A DNA stretch of 64,000 bases from Paenibacillus cellulositrophicus (GTDB lineage: Bacteria > Bacillota > Bacilli > Paenibacillales > Paenibacillaceae), in assembly GCF_009363095.1 (NCBI RefSeq), contig NZ_CP045295.1, forward strand, positions 1,488,001-1,552,000, in the 5' to 3' direction. Below the pieces are notes generated by a model. The model saw only the letters and a list, made by a program, of their open reading frames with translations, was not told the origin of the DNA and did no database searches. Both the position numbers and the translations under genes were made by a program. Shown here piece by piece: positions 45,792 through 54,988 of this stretch (position 1 is the stretch's first letter; the number at the start of each line of letters is the position of its first letter).

Positions 45792-47609
45792 CTAGTTGTC
45801 GTCGATTTTCAGGACAGCCATAAAGGCTTCCTGCGGCACTTCGACGCTGCCGACCTGCTTCATACGCTTCTTGCCTTCCTTCTGCTTCTCGAGAAGCTTC
45901 CGCTTCCGCGAAATATCGCCGCCGTAACACTTGGCGAGGACGTTCTTGCGCATCGCCTTGACCGTCTCGCGGGCGACGACCTTCGTCCCGACCGAAGCCT
46001 GGATCGGCACCTCGAACATTTGCCGCGGAATGAGCTCGCGCAGCTTCTCGCAGATGCCGCGTCCGCGGTGGTATGCACGGTCGCGGTGCACGATGAAGGA
46101 AAGCGCGTCGACCTGCTCCCCGTTCAGCAGGATGTCCATCTTCACGAGGTTGGAGCGGCGGTAGCCGGACAGCTCGTAATCAAAGGAAGCATAGCCCTTC
46201 GTGCCGGACTTCAGCTGATCGAAGAAGTCGTACACGATTTCGGACAGCGGAATTTCGTACGTGATTGTAACCCGGGTCGTATCCAGGTATTCCATATTGA
46301 CGAATTCGCCGCGTTTGCTCTGGCACAGCTCCATGATGGTGCCCACGTAATCGTTCGGCACGATGATCGCCGCCTTGACGTACGGCTCCTCGACGTATTC
46401 GATTTTCCCGATTTCCGGATAGTTGGACGGGTTGTCGATTTCGATCGTGTCGCCGTTCGTCAGCGTAATGCGGTAAATAACGCTCGGCGCCGTCGTAATG
46501 AGCGGGATGTTGAATTCGCGTTCGATCCGCTCCTGGATAATCTCCATATGAAGCAGCCCGAGGAAGCCGCAGCGGAAGCCGAAGCCGAGCGCGCTCGACG
46601 TCTCCGGCTCGAAGCTCAGCGAAGCGTCGTTCAGCTGCAGCTTCTCCAGCGCCTCGCGCAGGTCGTTGTAATCGGACGTCTCGATCGGGTACAAACCGCA
46701 GTATACCATCGGGTTGATTTTACGGTAGCCGGGCAGCGCCTCGAGTGTCGGATTTTTGGCATCAGTGACCGTATCGCCGACCCGGGTATCACCCACGTGC
46801 TTAATGCCCGCTACGATAAAGCCAACATCGCCGACCCTAAGCTCGTCCACGATCGTCATCCGCGGTTTAAACGCGCCGACTTCAATGACCTCGAACGTCT
46901 TGTCCGTAGCCATCATCTTGATTTTCGAACCCGCTTTGATGCTGCCGTCAATGACGCGCACATACACGATAACGCCTTTGTAAGGATCATAATGCGAGTC
47001 AAAAATGAGCGCCTTCAGCGGCTGATCCGGATCACCGTTTGGCGGCGGTACCTGCTGGACGATCTGCTCCAAAATTTCCTTGATGCCGATGCCGGCCTTC
47101 GCCGAGGCGAGAACGGCGTCGCTTGCGTCCAGACCGATAACGTCTTCAATTTCCTGCTTCACGCGGTCCGGATCAGCGCTCGGCAGGTCGATTTTGTTAA
47201 TGACCGGAAGAATCTCCAGGTTGTTATCCAGTGCCAAATAGACGTTGGCCAGCGTCTGCGCTTCGATTCCCTGGGCGGCGTCCACCACCAGCAGCGCGCC
47301 TTCGCAGGCGGCCAGGCTTCGGGAAACTTCATACGTAAAGTCGACGTGTCCGGGAGTATCGATCAGGTTCAGCAAATATTCCTCACCGTCATCGGCACGA
47401 TAAGTCAGGTGAACGGCCTGAAGCTTGATGGTAATCCCGCGCTCGCGTTCGAGATCCATCTGGTCCAGCACCTGATCCTGCATTTCGCGCGAGGTGAGGG
47501 CGCCCGTATATTCAAGAATACGGTCCGCAAGCGTCGACTTGCCATGGTCTATATGGGCGATAATGGAGAAATTTCGAATGTTCTTTTGCCTTGCTTGTAC
47601 GTCTGTCAT
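45792..47609 (-). CDS. lepA: Elongation factor 4 (LepA)
   Basis: LepA/EF4 (605 aa), ribosome-associated GTPase. G motifs: [11 protein letters not shown] (G1), RERGITIK (G2), DTPGHVDF (G3), [10 protein letters not shown] (G4). The C-terminal LepA-specific domain is seen in [20 protein letters not shown] and [16 protein letters not shown]. Length and order normal. It follows the yqxA-like gene as in B. subtilis. Confidence 0.97.
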   Translation of the reverse strand: MTDVQARQKNIRNFSIIAHIDHGKSTLADRILEYTGALTSREMQDQVLDQMDLERERGITIKLQAVHLTYRADDGEEYLLNLIDTPGHVDFTYEVSRSLAACEGALLVVDAAQGIEAQTLANVYLALDNNLEILPVINKIDLPSADPDRVKQEIEDVIGLDASDAVLASAKAGIGIKEILEQIVQQVPPPNGDPDQPLKALIFDSHYDPYKGVIVYVRVIDGSIKAGSKIKMMATDKTFEVIEVGAFKPRMTIVDELRVGDVGFIVAGIKHVGDTRVGDTVTDAKNPTLEALPGYRKINPMVYCGLYPIETSDYNDLREALEKLQLNDASLSFEPETSSALGFGFRCGFLGLLHMEIIQERIEREFNIPLITTAPSVIYRITLTNGDTIEIDNPSNYPEIGKIEYVEEPYVKAAIIVPNDYVGTIMELCQSKRGEFVNMEYLDTTRVTITYEIPLSEIVYDFFDQLKSGTKGYASFDYELSGYRRSNLVKMDILLNGEQVDALSFIVHRDRAYHRGRGICEKLRELIPRQMFEVPIQASVGTKVVARETVKAMRKNVLAKCYGGDISRKRKLLEKQKEGKKRMKQVGSVEVPQEAFMAVLKIDDN

Positions 47610-47691
47610 GCCTTACCCCCAAAAACAGCCTGATGTGTAATCAATTCATTATAACAGTTGGAGGAAAGGCCAGCAATCCCACCTGCCCGTA

Positions 47692-48102
47692 TTATTCCGT
47701 CACGTTGCTGAAGAGGGAGACGACGAGACGGATTCCCTTTTGGGACAGCTCCTGCAGCAGGCCTGCCGTCTTATCCGCCAGCACGTCGACCGTCGGCGTG
47801 CCGCCCTGGTCCACCAGCAGCTGCTCGGGAGTCTTCTCATGCCAGTCCTGGACCTCGACCTGTTCCTGCTGCGGCTGCTCGTCCGCCGCCTTGAACCGGT
47901 TCGAGCTTTGGCGCGGCTGGGAAGGCTGTTGCCGCTGCTGCGTAGAAGCTCCCTGCTGCGGCCCGGCTTGCACCGCGGCAGCCGCCGTCTGCGCCTGCGG
48001 CGCGGGCGCCGGAGCATCCGGACTGGCCAACTGCATGCCGACCAGGACGCCGATGCCTGCCCAAATTCCAAGCACGCACACTTTTTTAGCCCATTTTGAC
48101 AT
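47692..48102 (-). CDS. YqxA-like (DUF3679-type) membrane-anchored protein
   Basis: Small protein (136 aa) with one N-terminal membrane helix (about 8-25, VCVLGIWAGIGVLVGMQ), a low-complexity Gln/Ala/Pro linker (about 28-85) and a C-terminal amphipathic stretch (ADKTAGLLQELSQKGIRLVV). Its place between spoIIP and lepA is exactly that of yqxA in B. subtilis, and the ends resemble that family, but the sequence is strongly diverged. The start is ATG 48102, seven bases after GGAGG. A sporulation link is inferred from context. Confidence 0.68.
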   Translation of the reverse strand: MSKWAKKVCVLGIWAGIGVLVGMQLASPDAPAPAPQAQTAAAAVQAGPQQGASTQQRQQPSQPRQSSNRFKAADEQPQQEQVEVQDWHEKTPEQLLVDQGGTPTVDVLADKTAGLLQELSQKGIRLVVSLFSNVTE

Positions 48103-48131
48103 GATCATACCTCCCTTGGCTTATTGCTTTC

Positions 48132-49514
48132 TCAGCTTTTATTATCTTTCTTGGCGGGAGCCGTTTGATCGGTGCTGGCCTTTTCCGCCTTTTGATCCGC
48201 GTAATAGACGTCGGCGATCGTCTGTGCCAATACTTCCGACGTCCGCTTCAGCTCCGCATCGGTGCTGTCAATCCCGCCGACCTCGATCAAAATGCTGTTC
48301 TCCGACAGCGATTGGTTATATTCCCCGTTGCCCATGGAGGAATCTTTCCCCCAAATGCCGCGGGACAATCCGGGATAGGCTTTTTCCAGCCGTTCATGGA
48401 TGGAATTGGCGAAGGCTTCGTTTTTGCGCCAGTTTTTGTTGCCGTGCCCGATGATGAAGAAGACCTGCGCGTAGCTTTTGCCGTTAATGTCTTTCGTCGT
48501 CCGGCTGTGCCCTTGAGAATCCCGGTGAATGTCGATCAGGTATTTCATGCCGCTGTTCTGGCTCATCGCAGCCTTCACCGTCTCGCGGGAATATTTATAG
48601 GAAAAGTTATAGTTATAGTCGGCCACCGTCGTCATGTAATCCTGCTCCGAATGGGCGGTGCCGATGCCGAGCTGCTCCAGCTTCTTCGCCACATAGCTTC
48701 CGACCAGCATCACGTTTTGCGATGGAGACGTAGAGCTGGGATTGTCGCTGGTTTTACTCAGCAGCGGGTTGTATGCTTCTCTCGGATGGGAGTGATAGAT
48801 CAGGATCGATTTGTTCCTGGAGTCCACCGCCGAAGATTGTCCTGTACCTTCATTGTCCTTGGTAGGCGTTCCTTCTCCGGCACCTTTCTTGCCGCCGGCG
48901 TCCGGTACCTGACCGGACGGCGTATCCTGCTGCTTGTCCGAGCCCTTACCGGAGTCGGTGACCTTTCCGGGATCGGTTTCGGCCTGACCCGCACCGTTCT
49001 TCTGGGGATCGGCTGAAGCGTTATGGCTTTGTCCGGCCGCATCCGTTTGTCCCGCCGTTTCCGCAGGCGGATTATAATCTTCGGGAGGGACGACGTTGTC
49101 ATTGCCTGCCGAATGCCTCAGCAGCACCGGATCGTTCGCCCCCATGCCCGGCATTTCCCGGGCCAGCAGACTTTTCGGATCCTTAGGGTTGACGCTGGTC
49201 AGCATCTGGAATACGAATGTCGTCATGTTTTCCCCGGAGAAAGTCGAGTTCCCTTTTTCTTTATTCAGGTGGGGCAGTTCCATGCCTAACATATCAATGA
49301 AGAAATTGCTTGATACGGAGCCGGCGAATCCTTTCATAGAAGAAACCGGAGAATCGTTGATTTTCTGCTCGGCCATCCCTCCCAATCCCAGAAGTAAGAA
49401 AAACAGCAGCGATCCGACCACCAGCAGCACAAAGGTACGTCCCATAGACAGAAAATACAGCAGTCTGGCTCTCCATTTGCCGATATTCCAAAGCTGAAAA
49501 CCATTCCTCTTCAT
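48132..49514 (-). CDS. spoIIP: Stage II sporulation protein P
   Basis: SpoIIP (460 aa), the amidase/endopeptidase of the SpoIIDMP engulfment machine. One N-terminal membrane helix (about 25-50), a disordered Asp/Gly/Lys/Ser-rich stretch (about 150-240), then the amidase domain with IYHSHPREAYNP, YLIDIHRDS and ILIEVGGIDS, which carry the zinc ligands His, Glu and His. The start ATG 49514 (MKRNGFQLW) is eight bases after GGAGG; upstream codons are not family-like. A terminator precedes it. Confidence 0.94.
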   Translation of the reverse strand: MKRNGFQLWNIGKWRARLLYFLSMGRTFVLLVVGSLLFFLLLGLGGMAEQKINDSPVSSMKGFAGSVSSNFFIDMLGMELPHLNKEKGNSTFSGENMTTFVFQMLTSVNPKDPKSLLAREMPGMGANDPVLLRHSAGNDNVVPPEDYNPPAETAGQTDAAGQSHNASADPQKNGAGQAETDPGKVTDSGKGSDKQQDTPSGQVPDAGGKKGAGEGTPTKDNEGTGQSSAVDSRNKSILIYHSHPREAYNPLLSKTSDNPSSTSPSQNVMLVGSYVAKKLEQLGIGTAHSEQDYMTTVADYNYNFSYKYSRETVKAAMSQNSGMKYLIDIHRDSQGHSRTTKDINGKSYAQVFFIIGHGNKNWRKNEAFANSIHERLEKAYPGLSRGIWGKDSSMGNGEYNQSLSENSILIEVGGIDSTDAELKRTSEVLAQTIADVYYADQKAEKASTDQTAPAKKDNKS

Positions 49515-49574
49515 TCTGTTGTCCTCCTGAAATCTCTTATACTTCAACTCTATGAGCCGGAGAGATTCGATAGA

Positions 49575-49607
49575 ACCAAAAAAAGAAAGCCCGATAGATT
49601 TGGGCTT
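49575..49607 (-). terminator. Terminator after gpr
   Basis: AAGCCCAAATCTATCGGGCTT on the minus strand forms a short stem followed by T-rich sequence, about 40 bases after the gpr stop. It separates gpr from spoIIP. Confidence 0.75.
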
Positions 49608-49646
49608 CCTCATTTATGATAGAAGAGAGAGGAGGAGCTGCACCTC

Positions 49647-50642
49647 CTAGTGGGTGTAGGCTCCCGTGTTTCCGGGGTCTACCGCGTCATGCAGGGCGGC
49701 GTTCAAACCGCTCGCGACAATATTGGCGATATCTTCGATAAATTCGTCAATCTCCTTCGGCGTGACGATCAGATCGTGGCCGAGCGGTTCGAGCACTTCC
49801 TTGACCAGGGCGAGGCGCTCCTGCTCGTTGATATCGTCCAGCATCCCCATAATTTGCCGGGTCTGGTTCGTCTCCTGGCCGAAATGATTCTTCATCATTT
49901 CCATGACATTGTTCACAATCGTCGAAGCGTAGCATACGGTCGGCACGCCGATGGCAACAACCGGAACGCCAAGCACTTCCTTGGTGAGGCCGCGGCGCTT
50001 GTTGCCGATGCCAGAGCCGGGATGAATGCCGATGTCGGCGATCTGGATTGTCGTGTTGACGCGCTCCAGCGATTTGGATGCCAGCGCGTCGATCGCGATG
50101 ATCAGATCCGGCTTCGTCCGTTCCACGATACCCTGCACGATCTCGCTGGACTCGATCCCCGTCAGCCCAAGCACCCCCGGGGCGATGGCGCTGATTTCCC
50201 GGTATCCCGGGGCCACCTGGTCCGGCATCAGCTGAAAATACTGCCGGGTGACGAGGACGTTCTCCACCACAAGCGGTCCCAGTGAATCGGGCGTCACATT
50301 CCAGTTGCCAAGCCCGACGATCAGAACCGTCTGTTTCTTCTGAATCCCGATCAGCGCCAGGAAATCCTCAAACTCGCGCGCGAAGGCCTCAGCTACCTGC
50401 TCCTGCAGCTTCGTGTCCCCGTTGCGGAGTCCGGGAACCTCCAAGGTAATATAATGCCCTTTGACGCGGCCGATGGCCTGGGAACCGGCCTCATTCAGCA
50501 CGTTAAGGCGGGTAATCTTGATGCCGTCCTTCTCCGTAATTTCTTCATCGACCCCCGGGATCGGTCCGGCATGGCCCGCCATTTCCCTGGCGTCGACCGC
50601 CAGGTCGGTCCGCACGGAATAGCGCTGCAAATCCAACTCCAT
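49647..50642 (-). CDS. gpr: GPR endopeptidase (germination protease)
   Basis: GPR (331 aa), the aspartic protease that starts degradation of small acid-soluble spore proteins in germination. Family core: AIDALASKSLERVNTTIQIAD, GIHPGSGIGNKRRG and GVPTVCYASTIVNNVME. The N-terminal RYSVRTDLAVDARE is the usual autoprocessing region of the zymogen. The start at ATG 50642 is nine bases after GGAGG; an ATG two codons earlier is too close. A sigma-G/F-like promoter lies upstream. Confidence 0.95.
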   Translation of the reverse strand: MELDLQRYSVRTDLAVDAREMAGHAGPIPGVDEEITEKDGIKITRLNVLNEAGSQAIGRVKGHYITLEVPGLRNGDTKLQEQVAEAFAREFEDFLALIGIQKKQTVLIVGLGNWNVTPDSLGPLVVENVLVTRQYFQLMPDQVAPGYREISAIAPGVLGLTGIESSEIVQGIVERTKPDLIIAIDALASKSLERVNTTIQIADIGIHPGSGIGNKRRGLTKEVLGVPVVAIGVPTVCYASTIVNNVMEMMKNHFGQETNQTRQIMGMLDDINEQERLALVKEVLEPLGHDLIVTPKEIDEFIEDIANIVASGLNAALHDAVDPGNTGAYTH

Positions 50643-50672
50643 ATACATCTGCCTCCTTTGGCTTGTTATGGA

Positions 50673-50703
50673 TAGTTTGCGGGAGCGGCGGCCAGTTTAT
50701 GCA
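50673..50703 (-). promoter_or_regulatory. Sigma-G/sigma-F-type promoter of gpr
   Basis: TGCATA, 18-base spacer, CAAACTA, close to the forespore consensus TGAATA...CATACTA. B. subtilis gpr is a sigma-F/sigma-G gene, so the match fits. Confidence 0.65.
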
Positions 50704-50787
50704 CAACCTTTTTACACCGGACACCGTTCATACGCCGCTGATCCATGTGCCTCTTAAAATCCAAACCTTTGGAACGCGATGATAGTA

Positions 50788-50816
50788 TTGCTTTTTAGAG
50801 TACCCCATGCTAAACT
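50788..50816 (+). promoter_or_regulatory. Sigma-A promoter of rpsT
   Basis: TTGCTT, 17-base spacer, TAAACT, about 55 bases before the rpsT ATG. Confidence 0.55.
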
Positions 50817-50872
50817 ATTTTAAGTTGTGAATCATTTCGAGCTATTCGAATGCCTTACAGGAGGTGAATGCA

Positions 50873-51145
50873 ATGCCAAACATTAAATCCGCCGTTAAAC
50901 GCGTGAAAACAAGCGACAAACGCCGTGCGCTTAATGCTTCCCAAAAATCCGCGCTTCGTACAGCTGTAAAGGCTGCCGATTCTGCGCTGACGAATAATGA
51001 AGTCGAAGCTGCTAAAGCTGCTGTTCAAGCTGCATCCCAAAAACTGGACAAAGCCGTAACTAAAGGCCTGATCCACAAGAACGCAGCCAGCCGCAAGAAG
51101 TCCCGCCTGGCGAAAAAACTTAACGCTCTCAGTGCACAAGCCTAA
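50873..51145 (+). CDS. rpsT: 30S ribosomal protein S20
   Basis: Ribosomal protein bS20 (90 aa), helical and basic. It begins [18 protein letters not shown] and has [18 protein letters not shown] near the end. The ATG at 50873 has GGAGGTGAATGCA upstream; three earlier in-frame codons are not part of the protein. Divergent from gpr, as in B. subtilis, and followed by a strong terminator. Confidence 0.97.
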   Translation: MPNIKSAVKRVKTSDKRRALNASQKSALRTAVKAADSALTNNEVEAAKAAVQAASQKLDKAVTKGLIHKNAASRKKSRLAKKLNALSAQA

Positions 51146-51172
51146 GGGAGCGCTATCCATACGATGAAATGG

Positions 51173-51210
51173 AAAAGTCCTGAGCAGCTCCCAAGCTGAT
51201 CAGGACTTTT
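51173..51210. terminator. Terminator of rpsT
   Basis: AAAAGTCCTGA pairs with TCAGGACTTTT, an eleven-pair stem with T runs on both sides, about 30 bases after the rpsT stop. Confidence 0.92.
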
Positions 51211-51364
51211 AAATTTTCTTTCGAAACGCGTACAGAGCTGACAACGCCATAGCGGCGCGCCTTTTGCTCTTTTATATAGCACGGACAGCCATGTTCGGAG
51301 CAGCCTCACGAAGCAAGTGGACAACCCATGTGCTGTATACTAGGTTTAACAGGAGATGACGTCT

Positions 51365-52579
51365 ATGGAAAGCTGGAAGAAAAATCTATGGGTTTTATGG
51401 TTCGGCTCGCTGATCGTGTCCTCAAGCTTCTCGATGGTGGTACCCTTTCTTCCCTTGTTTCTGATTGAAATCGGTGTCACCAAAAACATTGAGATGTGGT
51501 CCGGTCTGCTGTTCAGCGCAGCGTTTTTTGCGGGAGCGCTTTCATCTCCGTTCTGGGGATCCGTCGGCGACAAATACGGCCGCAAGCCGATGATCATCCG
51601 CGCAGGTTTTGTGCTGTGCATCATTTATTTGCTGACGGCGTTTGTCACGCATCCGGTGCAGCTGCTCATTCTTCGTATTTTGCAGGGGCTTCTCTCCGGG
51701 TTTATTCCGGGGGCTATTGCGATCGTCGGTACCAACACCCCGGAGAAAAGGGTCGGTTACGCACTGTCCACCATGTCCACGGCCACGGCTACGGGAAGCA
51801 TTATGGGGCCCCTCCTCGGCGGCGTGCTCTCCAAGGTGTTCGACAACCGGCTGGCCTTCGGCAGCGCGGGCGTGCTGTGCTTTCTGGCCACGCTGCTCGT
51901 TATCTTTTACGTCAAAGAGGAAAAATTCGTCCCGAGCAAAGGCAAACTTTCGGTGTTTAACACGCTGAAGCAGGCCGCCGTCAACAAAATGCTGATGATC
52001 GTCCTGGTGCTCACCATGGTGACGCAGTTCTCGGTCATGACCATTGAGCCGGTGCTCTCCCTCTACATTGTGGAGATCGGCCACTCGGCATCGGATGCGT
52101 CCATCCTGGCTGGCTTCATCTTCTCGCTCGTCGGGATCGCCAGCATCATCTTCGCCCCGCGCTGGGGCAAGCTGGCCGACAAGGTCGGGTTCCAGAAAAT
52201 ACTGATGATCGGCTTGTTCGCCGGAGGCATAGGTTCGCTGCTCCAGATCCCGTTTCATAACATTTGGGCGTTCTCGGTCGTTCGCTTCCTGTACGGCTGC
52301 TTCTTCTGCGCCGTGTTCCCGGCGCTGAACGGGCTTGTCGTCCGGTCTACGCCGAGCGATTTCCGCGGAAGGGCCTTCAGCCTCAACCAGACCGCGAACC
52401 AGCTCGGCGGCATGCTGGGACCGCTTGCGGGCGGCGCAATCAGCGGCGTGTTCAGCATTCATACCGTGTTCCTCATTACAGGGTTATTCCTGCTGCTGAC
52501 GATGGGCCTCGCCTACTGGTCCCAGCGTTTCGGGAGCTTGTCCGCTCAGCAGGCCTCGACTAAAGCGATTGACGGGTAG
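51365..52579 (+). CDS. MFS multidrug-type transporter
   Basis: Twelve-helix major facilitator (404 aa). The loop 2-3 signature reads GSVGDKYGRKPMI, and helix 5 has STATATGSIMGPLLGG, the drug-antiporter motif C of 12-helix exporters. A second GDKYGRK-like loop GKLADKVGF lies in the second half. It starts at ATG 51365 after AGGAGA. Specificity unknown; closest in pattern to YitG/tetracycline-type exporters. Terminator at 52633. Confidence 0.88.
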   Translation: MESWKKNLWVLWFGSLIVSSSFSMVVPFLPLFLIEIGVTKNIEMWSGLLFSAAFFAGALSSPFWGSVGDKYGRKPMIIRAGFVLCIIYLLTAFVTHPVQLLILRILQGLLSGFIPGAIAIVGTNTPEKRVGYALSTMSTATATGSIMGPLLGGVLSKVFDNRLAFGSAGVLCFLATLLVIFYVKEEKFVPSKGKLSVFNTLKQAAVNKMLMIVLVLTMVTQFSVMTIEPVLSLYIVEIGHSASDASILAGFIFSLVGIASIIFAPRWGKLADKVGFQKILMIGLFAGGIGSLLQIPFHNIWAFSVVRFLYGCFFCAVFPALNGLVVRSTPSDFRGRAFSLNQTANQLGGMLGPLAGGAISGVFSIHTVFLITGLFLLLTMGLAYWSQRFGSLSAQQASTKAIDG

Positions 52580-52632
52580 AAGCGTTTTGTGTCTCGTATA
52601 ATATTGATCCGAATCATAAAACTAATCGAAAT

Positions 52633-52669
52633 AGCCCCCGCTGCCGTTCTTCCGGTTTGGGGGCTGTTT
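52633..52669. terminator. Terminator between the convergent MFS and murA-like genes
   Basis: AGCCCCC pairs with GGGGGCT over a loop of about 19 bases, followed by GTTTG on the plus strand and by TATTTCG on the minus strand. It can serve both converging genes. Confidence 0.6.
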
Positions 52670-52718
52670 GCCGTCAAGAACACATAAGCTAAAACAGCCC
52701 TAAGCAGCCGGCCGGCGC

Positions 52719-54014
52719 TCACGCCGTTGTCGTATATTCGGTGCCGTCCGGAGCGGGTTCGCCTTCGTGGATCACCAGCCCGATCCCCGCCTGGCCGAAC
52801 AAATGCACCGCGTCTTCATAGCCGCGCTCAATATGCTCGATGCCCGTGATTCGCGTCGCCTGCTCCGACTGCAGGCCGGCCATGATCAGGCAGGTTCCCG
52901 CCCGGACATCGGTCGCATGGGCGTAGCCGCCGTGCAGCGGTCTGCCGCCTTTAATGATGGCATAGCCGTTCTTCGCCTGGATATCGGCGCCAAGCCGGTT
53001 TAATTGGGCAACATGGCTGAAACGGTACGGGTATACCTTTTCCCTGACGGCACTGTAGCCCGGCGCCTTCAGGAGCAAGCTCGTAATCGGCTGCTGCATG
53101 TCGGAGTTGAACACGGGATACATGCCCGTCCGTACCCGCGTCGGTTTGATATTCCCCTGGCTGCTGGCGATAATGTAATCGTTCCCGCTTTCAAATTCAA
53201 TGCCGATTTCGCTCAGCTTGGCCATGATGGACCGCACATGCTCGGGAATGACCTGCTTCAGGGTCAGCGTGCCGCCCGTGATGCCCACCGTCATCATAAA
53301 CGCCCCCGCAATGAGACGATCGGGGATCACCCGATACCGGCATCCTGTCAGAGACTTCACGCCGCGTATACGGATCGTGTCCGTGCCGGCTCCGGTGATG
53401 TCGGCTCCCATCCGGTTCAGGAGCTGGCAGACGTCCACCACTTCCGGATCCGTCGCGCAGTTGTGCAGATGGGTGATTCCGGCCGCCAGCGAAGCGAGCA
53501 GCACCGCATTGATCGTTGCGCCGGATGTCAGCAGATCGAAGCAAAAGTCGGTGCCCGTGAGCTTTTCCGCCGATACCGTGTACTGTTTCTCTTCCAGGGT
53601 CACGTCCGCCCCGAACGCCTTGAATATTTTCATATGCTGGTCAATGGGCCGCTCCACGAAATTATCACCCCCCGGATAACCGAGCGTCACCCGCTTGTAC
53701 TTACTGAGAAGCCCCCCGATCAGATAATAGGAAGCGCGGAACGAAGACGTCAGCGCCTGATCGAGGACGGATGAATGAATCCGGGATGAATCCACAACAA
53801 AATGGCCGTCATCATTTTTGCTTACCTGCAGGCCGATGCGGCTTCCAATTTCTCCAATGGCGCGGATATCGTTAATATCCGGTATGCCCTCCAGTATTGT
53901 CGGTGTGTCTCCAAGAACGGCAGCGGCGATGAGAGCGAGGGAACTATTCTTGGACCCTGGAATGATCACGCTCCCGTCGAGCGGGCCTCTCTGCTTCACT
54001 TCTAACCAGCGCAT
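52719..54014 (-). CDS. MurA-type UDP-GlcNAc enolpyruvyltransferase with Asp in the catalytic loop
   Basis: 431-aa protein of the MurA/EPSP-synthase fold, which adds enolpyruvate to UDP-GlcNAc at the first step of peptidoglycan synthesis. Conserved active-site residues kept: Lys22-Asn23 in GSKNSSL, Arg93 in SFRASY, Arg122 in ERPID, the Asp in NSDMQQP, and the Arg in ERGYED. The usual catalytic Cys in the PGGC loop is Asp117 (GYPGGDNF). In MurA this swap gives a still active but fosfomycin-insensitive enzyme, as naturally in Mycobacterium and Chlamydia. The start ATG 54014 follows GGAG. A main MurA copy presumably lies elsewhere, so this may be a second or specialised enzyme. Confidence 0.87.
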   Translation of the reverse strand: MRWLEVKQRGPLDGSVIIPGSKNSSLALIAAAVLGDTPTILEGIPDINDIRAIGEIGSRIGLQVSKNDDGHFVVDSSRIHSSVLDQALTSSFRASYYLIGGLLSKYKRVTLGYPGGDNFVERPIDQHMKIFKAFGADVTLEEKQYTVSAEKLTGTDFCFDLLTSGATINAVLLASLAAGITHLHNCATDPEVVDVCQLLNRMGADITGAGTDTIRIRGVKSLTGCRYRVIPDRLIAGAFMMTVGITGGTLTLKQVIPEHVRSIMAKLSEIGIEFESGNDYIIASSQGNIKPTRVRTGMYPVFNSDMQQPITSLLLKAPGYSAVREKVYPYRFSHVAQLNRLGADIQAKNGYAIIKGGRPLHGGYAHATDVRAGTCLIMAGLQSEQATRITGIEHIERGYEDAVHLFGQAGIGLVIHEGEPAPDGTEYTTTA

Positions 54015-54176
54015 GCGAACTCCACCATTTCTATATAGTTTTTGGTCTGGAACAATCATAAGGTAGAATATGCTGCACACTTGCCGGAGGACAATCTGAA
54101 TTGGAGAAATAGCCTCGCACCCCGGTTAAGGCACAATAATATGCCTCCTTTCCCTCTTCATCATTTATTGATTCAC

Positions 54177-54938
54177 ATGAGTCTATTTTTATCTATAATA
54201 AAATATCTACGGCTAAATGCGTTTGGCCATTCTTTTTATCAACGTGTCGAGCGGGCTTTGTTTGAATTGGAGGAGGGTAAACGCGAAATCGCGGATATGA
54301 TCAGTGCTGATTACGGAACACTGACGCTGGCCGTGAACACGGCTTACATGCTGCCCGATATTCTTAACCGATTTCGTGAAATTCGGCCGCAGGTTCAGTT
54401 CCATGTAGAGCAGCTGGGAACCCATGAAATGGAAATCCGGGTAAAGAAGGGTGAGGTTGATTTTTGTTTGTCTTCCCCACCCATTCTGGGCAGCGAACTC
54501 GTATGCGATGTCGTTTTCCAAGAGCAGATCTATGTGACCGTCCCAGCAACCCACCGGCTGGCGGGCAGAAGCCGAATTCGTTTATCCGAACTTAAGGAGG
54601 AACGGTTCGTCAGTTTAAAAAAGGGTTACGGGATCCGCGACTTGATGGATCGTTATTGCGAACAGGCCGGATTTGTACCCAGTAACGCTTATGAAGGCGA
54701 TGAGCCCGCAACCTTGGGTCCTTTGGTCCTAACCGGGCTTGGCATTGCCTTTATACCCGAATCCGCATTACAAGCGGGGTCCCGTGCCAACGTGGCTTGC
54801 CTGCAAATCGAGGATCCGGTGTGTACACGGGAAATTGGGCTGACAAGACACCAGAGCCGCTATTTTACAAGTGCAGCCAAGGAATTCCGCCAAGTCATCA
54901 TCGAGCACTTCCGGAACATGGCTCAAACCGAGATTTAA
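54177..54938 (+). pseudogene. LysR-type regulator lacking its DNA-binding domain
   Basis: The frame carries the effector-binding half of a LysR regulator: from LRLNAFGHSFYQRVERALFELEEGKREIAD, then LTLAVNTAYMLPDILNRFRE, VKKGEVDFCLSS, EQIYVTVPATHRLAGRSRI, and LTGLGIAFIPES. The winged-helix N-terminus (about 60 residues) is missing and replaced by unrelated sequence (SLFLSIIKY), with no ribosome site. It is best read as a truncated remnant. It may once have controlled the divergent murA-like gene or the neighbouring copper oxidase. Confidence 0.75.
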
Positions 54939-54988
54939 CTTCGGCCCACTGTGTCTAGTTAAAATATAGCTCAGGGTGAACCCATGGC

